The translations under genes and the position numbers were made by a program. From the NCBI GenBank assembly GCA_004321715.1, contig SGYN01000002.1, positions 52,882 to 116,881 on the forward strand: 64,000 nucleotides of DNA, in the 5' to 3' direction. Within the stretch, counting starts at the first letter, position 1, and every line of letters begins with the position of its first letter. Under the pieces are notes generated by a model. The model searched no databases, was not told the origin of the DNA, and saw nothing but the letters and a program-made list of their open reading frames with translations. This DNA is from a bacterium. GTDB taxonomy: Bacteria; Fidelibacterota; Marinisomatia; Marinisomatales; TCS55. Below, piece by piece: positions 1 to 10,210 of this stretch.

Positions 1-2
1 AT

Positions 3-770
3 ATTCCTGCAATTGGGAGTCCAAATGTTCGCCCTGAAAGGACTGTTCAATATGAATTTGGTTTTAGGTCATTTATTGCTGAAACGTATATTATGAGTAT
101 GACAGTATATTATAAGGATATATATGACCTTATATCTGCAACTATTTATGATGCAGACCCAGCACAATATTCATTATATGAAAATCATGACTATGCAAAT
201 GTTAGAGGATTTGAACTAGAAGTAAGAAAAAATTTCAGTAATAATCTAGCTTGGTACGCAAACTATACTTTATCTAAAGCAGAAGGTAGCGCTCCAAATG
301 ATAATTTCCATTGGGATGTCGCATATCTTGCCTCAGTATATGGATGGAGAGACTATAATAGAACATTTAATATGTCATGGGATCAAACTCATGTAATTAA
401 TTATGGCGTTGATTACCAACATCCAAAAGGATTTGGATTAAATCTAATTGGAAATTTTGGGAGCGGCCTACCTTATACTCCAACAGATGCTAGAGGAAGA
501 CCCATTGATGATCCCTACTCTGCAAGAATGCCTAGTACTTCTATTGTAAATATGAGAGCATATTATGATTTATCGCTTAAATCTGCCAACTTAAGAATTT
601 ATGCAGATATTGATAATTTACTTGATAGATCAAATATTTATAATGTATTTACTGATACCGGGACGCCATCAGAATCAACGAATCCAAATACATCTCCAAT
701 GTGGATGCATCGACCATACTATTGGCAAGCTCCAAGGCATATTGAAATTGGCATTACAGTGAGGCTCTAA
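3..770 (+). CDS. TonB-dependent outer-membrane receptor, C-terminal part (5' end outside window)
   Basis: The frame is open from the first bases, so the gene starts outside the window; the first Met (base 93) is internal. The visible part is the end of a 22-strand beta barrel: alternating aromatic and polar strands, a VRPERTVQYEFG segment typical of the barrel, and a last strand ending IGITVRL, as in outer-membrane proteins that finish on a hydrophobic strand. It would take up a ligand in a TonB-driven way, but the plug is missing, so the substrate cannot be judged. The next gene starts 2 bases after the stop and a PorV-like gene follows, so the three look like one operon. Confidence 0.85.
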   Translation: MPAIGSPNVRPERTVQYEFGFRSFIAETYIMSMTVYYKDIYDLISATIYDADPAQYSLYENHDYANVRGFELEVRKNFSNNLAWYANYTLSKAEGSAPNDNFHWDVAYLASVYGWRDYNRTFNMSWDQTHVINYGVDYQHPKGFGLNLIGNFGSGLPYTPTDARGRPIDDPYSARMPSTSIVNMRAYYDLSLKSANLRIYADIDNLLDRSNIYNVFTDTGTPSESTNPNTSPMWMHRPYYWQAPRHIEIGITVRL

Positions 771-772
771 TT

Positions 773-3700
773 ATGAAGAAATATAAAATATTAGTTTTTA
801 CCTCTTTTTTATTATTCAGTAGTGTTTTTGCTGAGGAAATACCAAATATTTCTAAAAGAGATTATTACGATTATTACGTTGCTCCCGCTAAAGGAAGAAT
901 TCCAGATAGATTGAATAGATCTATGGGATATGCAGATCGTAAGTTATCTGTATTAGATAAGGGAAATTTAGTTTTACGTATGTCTAATGCTGCTATTTAT
1001 GGATATGATAGATGGGGACTAAATCATGAATTTCCTGCAGGAAGTATGGCAAAAACAGGTTGTTGTACATATTATTGGACACAATCTCCCATGGTTGGTG
1101 CATTAATTAATGGAGTGCCTTCTGTAGCTGTGGGCGTGCGTGGAAGCGTTCGGGATCATGAAGAAGAATTCGAGCCATTACCAGGATATGATGCTGGTTA
1201 TTCCGATACAGACAATAATGTAGGGATAGCTTTTAGTGATGTTCCAGAATCATGGCCTGTCCTTTGGCCAAGAGAGACAGATCCAACTGGTACTTTTGAA
1301 TCAGTAATTTTTAATGCTGATGGGTCTTCGGATACATTATATTTCCCAGGTATTGAACCCGAACTTGGTCCAGATGGATTTCCTGATGCGCCATGTGGAA
1401 TAGGTGTTCAGGCTGAACGTGAAGCATATTTTGTAGTTACTGATAATGATCCCCAAGAAGGCAATACATTTGAAAGTAATCAAGGTGTCGGTCCATTAAA
1501 TGTTCGTTTTGATGTTTGGGTTCTAAACTATTCCAGTACGTTTGGAAATGATGGTTTCATTTTTATACAAAAAATGACAAATGTTGGTAAGGATACATTG
1601 AAAGATCTCTATATGGGAATCGCTGGAGACCCAGATGCTCCTGAGCAAGGCGGAGCTGAATGGACAGATGATATGGCACTTTTTATTACAGAAGATGACC
1701 CTCTTATTGCAGAAAAATTAGCCGATACATCAGATGCTCATCTTTTGGAAAACTTTGCTATTGTTTATGATAGTGATGATGCAGTGCAGGGCTATCTTAC
1801 ATCAGGTGTGGGATGGATTGGTGCTAAGTTTCTTGATTTAACAAAATATAATAGCGATGGAAGTGACACAACCTATGGTGTAACAAATTTTTATACCTTT
1901 GAATATAGTGAAGATGCGCAAAGTGATGCACAAGCATATAATGAGCAAATGACTGGAGGAATTCAAACACCTCAAAATATCACACCTTTCGTAGGTGATG
2001 TTTTCCAAAAACCATATAGTTATGGACCTGATATTACCTGGGTAATTGCAGGAGGACCAATGGATGTTGCTCCTGGAGAGCAAGTAATTTTTACATTTGC
2101 GGATTTTGCAGGAATCAATGAAACTGATTTAATTCGAAATGCAAAGTTATTTCAATCGCTTTATAATAATAATTGCGCTACTCCAAAACCACCTGATCAA
2201 CCAATTGTAAATACTGCAGTTGATGATGGGAGAGTTGTACTTATGTGGGATGATCGTAGTGAATATTCTATAGATCCCGTCACAGGTAACAATGCATTTC
2301 AAGGATATCGAGTGTATCGTAGCACAGATAGAGGAAATACTTGGGGAACAGTTATTACAGATGTGAATGGTGACCCAACAGACTTCTATAAACCATTAGC
2401 AATATATGACTACGATGATAATCAAAGTGGACCACATGTTATGACGGATCCTCTTATTTATTATAATCTAGGTTCTAATTCTGGGGTTAAATATTCATAT
2501 GTTGATAATAATATTATTAGTGGCTATGAATACTGGTACGCTGTTTCAGCTTATGATGGTGTTGATGATTGGGCTGGTGCTCCCGTAGACCCCATGGAAA
2601 ATTCTAAGGCAAAAAATGCCTTCTATAGCGATAATGACAATACTGTTGCTGTTGTAGCTCAAAAGAAATCCGCAGGATACATAAAAGGCTCTGTACCAGA
2701 TATGGCAGTACATTCTTCTGGTGATTCAGATGCCATCTTACATTTAATCCCAGCCAATGCATTTTCACTAGAATTTCAAGGTGATTCTTTATCACCAGAT
2801 GATTTTAATAGTAAAGGTTATAGCTATAATATTATAATTGATGAGCAAACAATTGGTGATACGGTAACTATTAATTCTTGGAGTATGATAAATACTTCTA
2901 CTGGTGATACAGTTGTTTCAAATGAAACAGATGTAGAATCAGGGCAGTTAAAGCACGTTGTTGATGGATTTATACCTATGTTTACAACTGCCTCATGGAG
3001 TTTATCTAGCTATGACTCAGTAAAACAGACAGTTAACCAGGATACTTCGACTTCCATATTATTCAGTGGAATCAATCCAAGCTCAAATGATGGAACATGG
3101 GCTGGTTTTGTAGAAAATACACCGCTTGATCCAAAGCCATCTGGAAGACCAGGCGCTCACTTACTTCAAAAAGATATTGAACTTCGATTCACTTCTGGCG
3201 GATCAGTAGCAACATACTTTAATGCACAAGTTACAACTATAGAAACTGTTGATATCCCATTTGAAGTTTGGTCCTCAGAAGACAATAAACAGATTGATGC
3301 AGTTATCTATATGGCAGCAGGATCAAAACCAATATTTGAAGAAGATCCAGAAAATTCTGGGCATTACATGTTTACAAAGAATTTCTATATCATGCCTTTA
3401 TATCGAGATTATAGCGGTACGGGATTAACAGATTGGTATAGTGATACCAATATTGGCTGGATGTTACAATTCAATAAAAACGATTCTCGTTTTGCAGAAG
3501 GTGATGAATTCAAAGTATATTTTCGTAATCCTTTATTAGCTGGAAGAGATTCTTATACAATTGAAACAACTGCAGATAATTATTTGGTTAGTAAAGGTGA
3601 CCTCGATGAAATAGTCGTTGTTCCAAATCCATATAATGCTACATCTGCATATGAGCACATAGCATTTATTAGAGAAGTACAATTTATTGGCCTTCCTGAA

Positions 3701-3907
3701 AATTGTTTGATAAGAATTTTCAATACGGCTGGTGAATTAGTTCAGGTAATTAAACATGATGTGAATAGTCCTGGGTATAGGGGTCCTAGCATTGAAGCAT
3801 GGGACTTACGAACCTATAATAACCAGGAAGTATCTTTTGGGGTTTATGTATTTCATGTGGTCTCAAATGATCAAGAGTTCACTGGTAAACTTGCGGTGAT
3901 AAAATGA
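773..3907 (+). CDS. Large secreted protein with fibronectin-III-like region and FlgD/type-IX-like C-terminal domain
   Basis: A signal peptide (MKKYKILVFTSFLLFSSVFA) opens a 1044-residue extracellular protein. Around residues 470-600 there is a fibronectin-III-like stretch (VVLMWDD, then GYRVYRSTDRG, then YEYWYAVSAYDG). The last ~100 residues start with VVVPNPYNA and run through IRIFNTAGELV, WDLRTYNNQEVSFGVYVFHV and end in GKLAVIK, which is the FlgD-Ig-like fold used as a C-terminal secretion and anchoring signal in type IX secretion lineages. The gene starts 2 bases after the TonB receptor and overlaps the PorV-like gene by ATGA. The core has no recognised enzymatic motif and its function is unknown. 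The clustering suggests a surface protein working with the receptor. Confidence 0.8.
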   Translation: MKKYKILVFTSFLLFSSVFAEEIPNISKRDYYDYYVAPAKGRIPDRLNRSMGYADRKLSVLDKGNLVLRMSNAAIYGYDRWGLNHEFPAGSMAKTGCCTYYWTQSPMVGALINGVPSVAVGVRGSVRDHEEEFEPLPGYDAGYSDTDNNVGIAFSDVPESWPVLWPRETDPTGTFESVIFNADGSSDTLYFPGIEPELGPDGFPDAPCGIGVQAEREAYFVVTDNDPQEGNTFESNQGVGPLNVRFDVWVLNYSSTFGNDGFIFIQKMTNVGKDTLKDLYMGIAGDPDAPEQGGAEWTDDMALFITEDDPLIAEKLADTSDAHLLENFAIVYDSDDAVQGYLTSGVGWIGAKFLDLTKYNSDGSDTTYGVTNFYTFEYSEDAQSDAQAYNEQMTGGIQTPQNITPFVGDVFQKPYSYGPDITWVIAGGPMDVAPGEQVIFTFADFAGINETDLIRNAKLFQSLYNNNCATPKPPDQPIVNTAVDDGRVVLMWDDRSEYSIDPVTGNNAFQGYRVYRSTDRGNTWGTVITDVNGDPTDFYKPLAIYDYDDNQSGPHVMTDPLIYYNLGSNSGVKYSYVDNNIISGYEYWYAVSAYDGVDDWAGAPVDPMENSKAKNAFYSDNDNTVAVVAQKKSAGYIKGSVPDMAVHSSGDSDAILHLIPANAFSLEFQGDSLSPDDFNSKGYSYNIIIDEQTIGDTVTINSWSMINTSTGDTVVSNETDVESGQLKHVVDGFIPMFTTASWSLSSYDSVKQTVNQDTSTSILFSGINPSSNDGTWAGFVENTPLDPKPSGRPGAHLLQKDIELRFTSGGSVATYFNAQVTTIETVDIPFEVWSSEDNKQIDAVIYMAAGSKPIFEEDPENSGHYMFTKNFYIMPLYRDYSGTGLTDWYSDTNIGWMLQFNKNDSRFAEGDEFKVYFRNPLLAGRDSYTIETTADNYLVSKGDLDEIVVVPNPYNATSAYEHIAFIREVQFIGLPENCLIRIFNTAGELVQVIKHDVNSPGYRGPSIEAWDLRTYNNQEVSFGVYVFHVVSNDQEFTGKLAVIK

Positions 3908-5001
3908 AGAAAAATATGATCATAACTTTTATTACTATACAATGTTGTATTTTTGCACAATTTGATAATACTGGCACATCTGCGGCCAACTTTCTAAAAA
4001 TAGGAATAGGCAGTAGAGGAATGGCCCTTGGTGGAGCTTTTACAGCAAATGTACAGGATCCATCTGCCCTTCATTGGAATCCTGCTGGTATAGCTCATGC
4101 TAATGATATACAGGTTTTGCTTTCACAGTACAATTGGATTGCCGATATGAAGCACAGTTATTTTGGAATAGTTTTCCCTATTGGATTGTTAGGTAATTTG
4201 GGAATCAGCCTTAATAATCTTGATATGGGTGAAATGAAAAAAACAACAGAATTTGACCAAGATAGTAAAGTCGTTTTTCGCGCATCTGACATTGCTCTAG
4301 GCATTGGACTTGGTAAAAAAATATCTGATCGATTTTCAATCGGTTTACATGGTAAAATTGTAAGAGAAACAATTTCTTTTTCCAATGCTACCGCTTTTGG
4401 ATTAGATGTTGGATCCCAATATCAAACAGGTTTTTCTGGATTATCTATAGGAATGGCTATAACAAACTTTGGTACAAAAATGAAATTGGGAGGTACAGAT
4501 CTTAAAGTAGATACAGACCCCTATGAAGATCAGAATGCAAACCCTGATGTTATCGCACAACTTCAAACAGATGAGTGGCCCTTACCTATGTCCTTTCGGT
4601 TTGGTGTAGCTTTTACTCCTATTGGCCCCACATCTTTCATTAAAAATGAGGCTATTGAGGCCTCCGTAAGCATAGATTATTATGATCCACGAGATTACAA
4701 TCCATATTATGCTGGAGGTTTAGAAATTAAGGTTCTTGAAGGGTTATATCTGCGGATGGGGTTGGAAAATAAATTTATTCAGTTTGATGATTCACATGAT
4801 GAAAGTATGGATTCTAATGATTTGAAAGATGAACTCAACAAAGATAATGCTTATGGATACCAAAATAAAACTGCTTTTGGATTTGGTTTATCATCAACTA
4901 TGTTTCCATTTATACCCTATAATTTTACACTTGATTATTCCGTTTCTGATATGGGAGCATTGGGGCAGGTTACTCGATTAACATTTACAATCGGACTATA
5001 A
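3904..5001 (+). CDS. PorV/UPF0164-family outer-membrane protein
   Basis: A 365-residue protein with a signal peptide ending IFAQ. Just after it come AANFLKIGIGSRGMALGGA, DPSALHWNPAGIA and many short amphipathic strands, the pattern of the PorV/PorQ-type barrel family. In Bacteroidota, PorV serves type IX secretion by shuttling cargo to the attachment complex. The start overlaps the preceding secreted protein by four bases (ATGA), so translation is probably coupled and this may be its dedicated export or anchoring partner. A terminator follows 12 bases after the stop. Family membership is clear; that it acts as PorV rather than as a generic transporter is inference. Confidence 0.8.
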   Translation: MKKNMIITFITIQCCIFAQFDNTGTSAANFLKIGIGSRGMALGGAFTANVQDPSALHWNPAGIAHANDIQVLLSQYNWIADMKHSYFGIVFPIGLLGNLGISLNNLDMGEMKKTTEFDQDSKVVFRASDIALGIGLGKKISDRFSIGLHGKIVRETISFSNATAFGLDVGSQYQTGFSGLSIGMAITNFGTKMKLGGTDLKVDTDPYEDQNANPDVIAQLQTDEWPLPMSFRFGVAFTPIGPTSFIKNEAIEASVSIDYYDPRDYNPYYAGGLEIKVLEGLYLRMGLENKFIQFDDSHDESMDSNDLKDELNKDNAYGYQNKTAFGFGLSSTMFPFIPYNFTLDYSVSDMGALGQVTRLTFTIGL

Positions 5002-5013
5002 TAAATATCTTGT

Positions 5014-5047
5014 AAAAAAAAGCCTTCTTAGAGAAGGCTTTTTTTTT
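5014..5047 (+). terminator. Rho-independent terminator after the PorV-like gene
   Basis: An 8-bp perfect stem (AGCCTTCT at 5021-5028, AGAAGGCT at 5032-5039) with a 3-base loop, preceded by seven A and followed by eight T. It ends the receptor/secreted protein/PorV operon. The A and T tracts on both sides would let it work in either direction. Confidence 0.9.
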
Positions 5048-5076
5048 GATTAACATTAAATTTTAAACTCAAATAG

Positions 5077-8000
5077 ATGAATCAAACATTACCAGCATAT
5101 TTAAGCTATATTAAAAAAGTATTTGGTCACCAACCAAATGCTGATGAGCTATTGGCAAAAGCATCAGAATTATTTGAATCAAATGCAAATCAAAAATCAA
5201 TCCATGATTTTTTAGAATTGGGGCATCTTCCCATAATAAATAGTGAAATATGTAATTCAAATAAAGTGAATGAATGGTTTAAGATAATTCATAAACTAAT
5301 AATTAAATCAAGACTAACTGTAGGTCATCTGATAAATCAGAGGGCACGATATTACGATGGAAAAGAATGCTTTAAAGTAATTAACGGGAAGACTACTGAA
5401 AGTTTTTCTTATAAAGAAATATGGCATAGAATAATACAGATTGGTCAAGCCTTAGCAAATATAGAAATAAAATATAATAATGATATTGTTGTCGGAATAT
5501 TTACCGAAAACTCACTTCGAGGTGCCTTAATTGATCTTGCCTGTTTATCATTTCATTTTCCAATTGTTCCAATACCAGTTACAACCACCGCAGAACATTT
5601 AAAGTTCATCATAAATAATTCTGAGATCACACACCTATTTATTGGAGGTGTTTCAGTTCAAGGAATTTTTCGTGATTCTAAAATTGATTCGAATACATTA
5701 GTTATTTATCATTTGGATAATCATTCTGATGCAATCATTGATTTTAATCAATGGGAAAATTTTATATCTCAATCTGTTGAATATGATGAAATCAATGTTT
5801 TAAAAAGAATAAATGACTGTGATATAAAAGACATATCTACTGTTATGTATACCTCTGGTACAACAGATAATCCAAAAGGTATCGTTTTCTCGCAGGAAAA
5901 CATTATATCAAAAAGGTTTGCAAGAGCTTTAGCTCTTCCCTCTTTTTCAAGTGATGATGTTTTTTTATGTTTTCTTCCCTTATATCATACATTTGGAAGA
6001 TACTTTGAATTATTAGGATCTATTTTTTGGGGTGCAACCTATACTTTTGCAGAATCACCATATTTTAAATCTTTATTAAAAGACTTTCATATATCAAAAC
6101 CATCAATTTTTATTAGCGTACCAAAGAGATGGATTCAATTAATGGAACATGCTAATTCAATTAATTCAACAGATGATGATAGTACTCAATTAAAGAATCG
6201 AATTTCTTCTATAACTGGTGGAAACCTTAAATTTGGATTATCAGCTGCTGGTTATTTAGATCCAGATGTGTTTCATTATTTTCAAGATAATAGTATTAAT
6301 CTAATTAGTGGATATGGCATGACAGAGGCAACTGGTGGTATTACAATGACACCCCCAAATGATTATCAACCTGATTCTGTTGGTATACCGTTACCAGGTA
6401 TTGATATAAAATTAGCCGAAGATGGTGAACTACTTATTAAAGGAGCATATGTATCATCCTTCTATTTTAGTAAAACAAATAACTCTACTCTAGTTAATGG
6501 ATGGTTTCATACTGGTGATATATTTAAAGAAAAGAATGGTCATTTATATATTATCGATCGTAAAAAAGAAATTTATAAGAATACTAGAGGACAAACAATC
6601 TCACCTCAGAAAATAGAAAATATGTTTCAAGATTTTGATGGAATTAGTTGTGCTTTTTTAGTTGGGGATGGTTTGGAATTTAATACTTTACTTATTTATC
6701 CTGACCATGATACACTGCCAATTGAATTCTCAAATGATAATATTTCATCTATTCGAGAATATTATAGTTCATTAGTTCAATCTGTGAATAGTTTTCTTTC
6801 TCCGTATGAACGAGTGATCAATTTTGCAATAATAAAGCGCTCATTTATTGAGGATGATGAATTAACACAAAAAGGCACATTTAAGAGAAAAGTAATAATA
6901 AAAAACTTCGATACAGTTATATCTCCCATGTATCAAAAGAATTATGTCGCTTTATCATATAATAAATTTCAAATTTATATACCTAATTGGCTCCTCAGAG
7001 AAAAAGGTATAAGTAAAAATGATATTCATTGGGATGGTTCTTTTCTATCAGTAAGAAAAAAAGAAGAGAAGATAAAAATTGAATGGACAGATGATAGCTT
7101 AATTATTGGAGATTTTACTTATAATTCGATTGATAATATTATTGATTTACATACTATATTAATTTGTCCACATCTATGGCTTGGAAATAATAGTTTTACA
7201 GATTTTATAGGAAAAAGTGTATTTAGAATTTCCCGGTTTGAGCATTCAAATTCTATTAAACTACAATTTCCATTATTTAATAATAACACAACCAAATCTG
7301 CAAAAAGTTTAGATGAATATGAAAGTATGGTTGATCTATATGGACTTCATAAATCAACAGAGCAATTATATAATGGAGATCTTAATGGTCTTATAGCATA
7401 TAGTAGCTTATTGCGATCTAATAGAGAAGAACTAAAAAAGATTGCATTTGATATTCTTTTATCATTTCGACAACATAAAAACTTTTCCGTTAGACTACGA
7501 GTAATGGAAACGATACTACCTAAACTATCTGGAGAATTATTTTATGAATTATTTTATGATACATTTAAAAAATATAATAATGAAAAATTAAAGAATCAAT
7601 TTTCAATAAATGTTGACTTATTAAATAATGAACATTTTAAAACTATCTTATCCCAGTTGGGTCAATTTAGAAATGATATTAAATCGGTTGATAAGGTTCA
7701 ATTTTCGTTTATTCAAATTTTATTACCGATTATAACTGATTATGGTATTAAGCATCCCACAAAATACCTTTGGGCACGATCAGAATTATATTGGTGGCAA
7801 ATAGTAGAATGCCCAAAAAGGACATTATCATTAGCTCAAAAAGAACACTACAAACTAATAAATGGTTTTAGATCGTGGGTTGGTCCAAATAGAAAATTAG
7901 CAATAAATAGAAATGACCATTCTGAATATAATTGGAAGGATGTTATTACATTCGATGAGCTTATTGAGCCTACTTTACAAGAAACTTTACTTAATGCTAT

Positions 8001-9693
8001 AATAAATACAGCATTAATTAAAGAGACCATCTTTCTTTTTTACAACCATCGATTAATAGAATTGAATGATATAAATCCTGAAGGAGTTTGGATAACCTTA
8101 TTAGGCAAAAATCAAGGGAAAATAGTATTAAGAATACTAGTTCAAACAAAAAATGATGATTCCTATAATTTTACAATAAATCTTAATGAAACTCATAAAA
8201 AAGAATTTATAGAAGAAGAAATTAAATGGTTGATAATTATGGGTACATCAATCCATGGTCAGAAGTTTGTTGAAGAGTTTGGAGGCTATTGGCCAGAATA
8301 CAATCTTTATACAGAAGAATATATTCCAGGTGAAACATTATCACAATATCTTGAAAGAAACAGAGATGAAATTCAAGAAAACTCTGCTCCAGATCGATGG
8401 CAGATGCGTTGGCTTCACTTTATTTGGAGCGGGACTGCAGCATATATCAATTTTTGGTGGCGTTCAGATAGAAAAGTGCAGATTGGAAATCCTTCTCCAA
8501 AGAATCTAATCATTCCTGAACATGATTATTCGTCAGGAACTAGACTAATTTCCATAACAGATAGAGAAGAAACATCGGAAGTTTCCAATCTTTTGTTCAG
8601 CATATATAAAAATTTTATAGATGATACTGAAAATAAATATATTGGTTTAAAACGAATGGCAGATTGGGAATTAATATTCTCAGTCATTATGCAAGAAACA
8701 AAAGTGCAATATGGCATTCCATTAATTAAACAATTCAAGTATGAGATAAATAATAATACAGACAAAAAAAGTATGGCTAAAAAGTATGGGCTTACAAATG
8801 ATAGAATAGACCATTTTCTTACTGAAGTTGAAAATGAAGGGGTTTTAACAAAGAGGATGGTTTTTGCAGCTTTAAGATATGAAAGATGGCTTGAACTAAA
8901 TCAAAATGCTACACTAAAAGCAAGAACAACTATCTTACAAGAATTATATCAAGATTATAAACTTGGAGAACTATTAACAGAATATCCCGAAACTAGAGTC
9001 CGCTTTTTTTTGATGACTTGTTTAAAAGATTCAAATGAAAATCTAAAGAAATTATTGGGTGATCTAATTAAAGAATTACGATCTCAAAAAGTTACGGAAG
9101 ATGATCTTCAAAATAGACTACATCATATACATGAAAATATTGAAGTAACAGATGACGAAAAATTTTTCCTTACACATCTAGTTTTTAAGCATTTAGCAGC
9201 TGCAGACTACATAGAGTTAGTAACAATGAATGAAGGAGATAATAGTCGTATTGATCTTGTAATGCTTTGCGAGGATAAAGATGGTAATGGTTATAGAATA
9301 AGACCCCCATTTCACCCTAAAGAAATTGCACGTTTCCATTCAATACTTATTAAATCAAATCTTGAACCTATTTTTCAGGGTGATCATGAGTTTCTATTAA
9401 TTTTCGATATGAAAGATAGACTTGTTGGTGGAGTGTATTGGAAACAATCTATAAAAGATACAATTGCACATTTTGAATGGATTGTAATTAGATCAAAGTA
9501 CAGAAAAAAAGATTTGAGCAACCGTTTAATGAATGAATTATTTAGCCGTTTAAGAAATAAAGGAATTCAATATGTTATAGCTGGGTTTTTTCAAGAAGAT
9601 TTTTTCTATAAATATGGTTTTAAAATTGATCGCAATTTTGGAGGATTAGTAAAAAATATAATAGATGTTAAAAAGGTGGATTTACCAGTATAA
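5077..9693 (+). CDS. Multidomain acyl-adenylating enzyme with possible kinase-like region and C-terminal GNAT domain
   Basis: A 1538-residue protein. Residues ~80-615 are an AMP-forming acyl-CoA synthetase-like domain with all main motifs: YTSGTTDNPKG (258-268), GYGMTEATGG (412-421), HTGD (478-481), DRKKE (494-498) and a likely catalytic Lys in TFKRK (K603). Residues ~615-1000 are unassigned; part is helical and HEAT-like. Around 1030-1200 the order resembles a kinase or aminoglycoside-phosphotransferase lobe: hinge-like EEYIPGETL (1080-1088), GNPSPKN (1137-1143) in place of HGDxxPxN, then ITDRE (D1162). The catalytic Asp position would be Asn, so it may be inactive. Residues ~1390-1538 are a GNAT acetyltransferase fold (FEWIVIRSKYRKK, YKYGFKIDR). 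It is monocistronic after a terminator. The adenylation domain is certain, GNAT likely, and kinase-like tentative. Substrate unknown. Confidence 0.75.
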   Translation: MNQTLPAYLSYIKKVFGHQPNADELLAKASELFESNANQKSIHDFLELGHLPIINSEICNSNKVNEWFKIIHKLIIKSRLTVGHLINQRARYYDGKECFKVINGKTTESFSYKEIWHRIIQIGQALANIEIKYNNDIVVGIFTENSLRGALIDLACLSFHFPIVPIPVTTTAEHLKFIINNSEITHLFIGGVSVQGIFRDSKIDSNTLVIYHLDNHSDAIIDFNQWENFISQSVEYDEINVLKRINDCDIKDISTVMYTSGTTDNPKGIVFSQENIISKRFARALALPSFSSDDVFLCFLPLYHTFGRYFELLGSIFWGATYTFAESPYFKSLLKDFHISKPSIFISVPKRWIQLMEHANSINSTDDDSTQLKNRISSITGGNLKFGLSAAGYLDPDVFHYFQDNSINLISGYGMTEATGGITMTPPNDYQPDSVGIPLPGIDIKLAEDGELLIKGAYVSSFYFSKTNNSTLVNGWFHTGDIFKEKNGHLYIIDRKKEIYKNTRGQTISPQKIENMFQDFDGISCAFLVGDGLEFNTLLIYPDHDTLPIEFSNDNISSIREYYSSLVQSVNSFLSPYERVINFAIIKRSFIEDDELTQKGTFKRKVIIKNFDTVISPMYQKNYVALSYNKFQIYIPNWLLREKGISKNDIHWDGSFLSVRKKEEKIKIEWTDDSLIIGDFTYNSIDNIIDLHTILICPHLWLGNNSFTDFIGKSVFRISRFEHSNSIKLQFPLFNNNTTKSAKSLDEYESMVDLYGLHKSTEQLYNGDLNGLIAYSSLLRSNREELKKIAFDILLSFRQHKNFSVRLRVMETILPKLSGELFYELFYDTFKKYNNEKLKNQFSINVDLLNNEHFKTILSQLGQFRNDIKSVDKVQFSFIQILLPIITDYGIKHPTKYLWARSELYWWQIVECPKRTLSLAQKEHYKLINGFRSWVGPNRKLAINRNDHSEYNWKDVITFDELIEPTLQETLLNAIINTALIKETIFLFYNHRLIELNDINPEGVWITLLGKNQGKIVLRILVQTKNDDSYNFTINLNETHKKEFIEEEIKWLIIMGTSIHGQKFVEEFGGYWPEYNLYTEEYIPGETLSQYLERNRDEIQENSAPDRWQMRWLHFIWSGTAAYINFWWRSDRKVQIGNPSPKNLIIPEHDYSSGTRLISITDREETSEVSNLLFSIYKNFIDDTENKYIGLKRMADWELIFSVIMQETKVQYGIPLIKQFKYEINNNTDKKSMAKKYGLTNDRIDHFLTEVENEGVLTKRMVFAALRYERWLELNQNATLKARTTILQELYQDYKLGELLTEYPETRVRFFLMTCLKDSNENLKKLLGDLIKELRSQKVTEDDLQNRLHHIHENIEVTDDEKFFLTHLVFKHLAAADYIELVTMNEGDNSRIDLVMLCEDKDGNGYRIRPPFHPKEIARFHSILIKSNLEPIFQGDHEFLLIFDMKDRLVGGVYWKQSIKDTIAHFEWIVIRSKYRKKDLSNRLMNELFSRLRNKGIQYVIAGFFQEDFFYKYGFKIDRNFGGLVKNIIDVKKVDLPV

Positions 9694-10209
9694 CATATAA
9701 TATATAATTACGCCTGTGATAGATACATATAACCATACTGGTAAAGTTATTTTTGCAATCTTCCTATGCTTTCCAATATGATCATTCCATCCACGATATA
9801 ATGTTATTAAAGCAAGAGGAATAATAATTGCTGCAAGTATAATATGTGATATCAGAATGAAATAATAGAATGCAGGTAAGCTTCCAACGTATTCTTTTGG
9901 TCCACTCTTAAACCAGTGATAAATAATATAACTAATTAAAAACGCAGTTGAAGTAGCAAAAGAAAGTAACATAACATTTTTATGCGCTCTTCTTTTTTTA
10001 TTAATAATTAATATATATCCGTATAATAAGAATATTCCTGTTAAACCATTTAATGTTGCATTGACCTTAGGAAGACTTGTTACATCTAATGCTCCTTCTA
10101 TCCCATCTGGTCTAGGTCCAAGAATTAAAAAAGCAACTGCTGCAGATACAAGAACCGATACAATATAGATTATACGGAGCCAGAAATTATCAGTTCTAGC
10201 AGATAACAA
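9682..10209 (-). CDS. DUF420 membrane protein, cytochrome oxidase operon
   Basis: A 175-residue protein with about five membrane segments. It matches the DUF420 pattern: LPKVNATLN near residue 50, then H-rich membrane segments (AHKNVMLLSFATS, YIIYHWF, LISHIILAAI), and a C-terminal ending WLYVSITGVIIYYML. DUF420 proteins sit in cytochrome oxidase biogenesis clusters and resemble the CtaM/YozB group; their exact role is poorly defined. The start is TTG, three bases after the sco stop; no earlier ATG fits and the next Met is at residue ~79. The 3' end overlaps the convergent acyl-adenylating gene by 12 bases. Confidence 0.8.
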   Translation of the reverse strand: MLSARTDNFWLRIIYIVSVLVSAAVAFLILGPRPDGIEGALDVTSLPKVNATLNGLTGIFLLYGYILIINKKRRAHKNVMLLSFATSTAFLISYIIYHWFKSGPKEYVGSLPAFYYFILISHIILAAIIIPLALITLYRGWNDHIGKHRKIAKITLPVWLYVSITGVIIYYMLYW

Positions 10210-10210
10210 A

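Noticed and set aside
9682..9700. Terminator between the convergent acyl-adenylating and DUF420 genes
   Set aside because: The genes overlap by 12 bases and no stem-loop with a T run is visible there.
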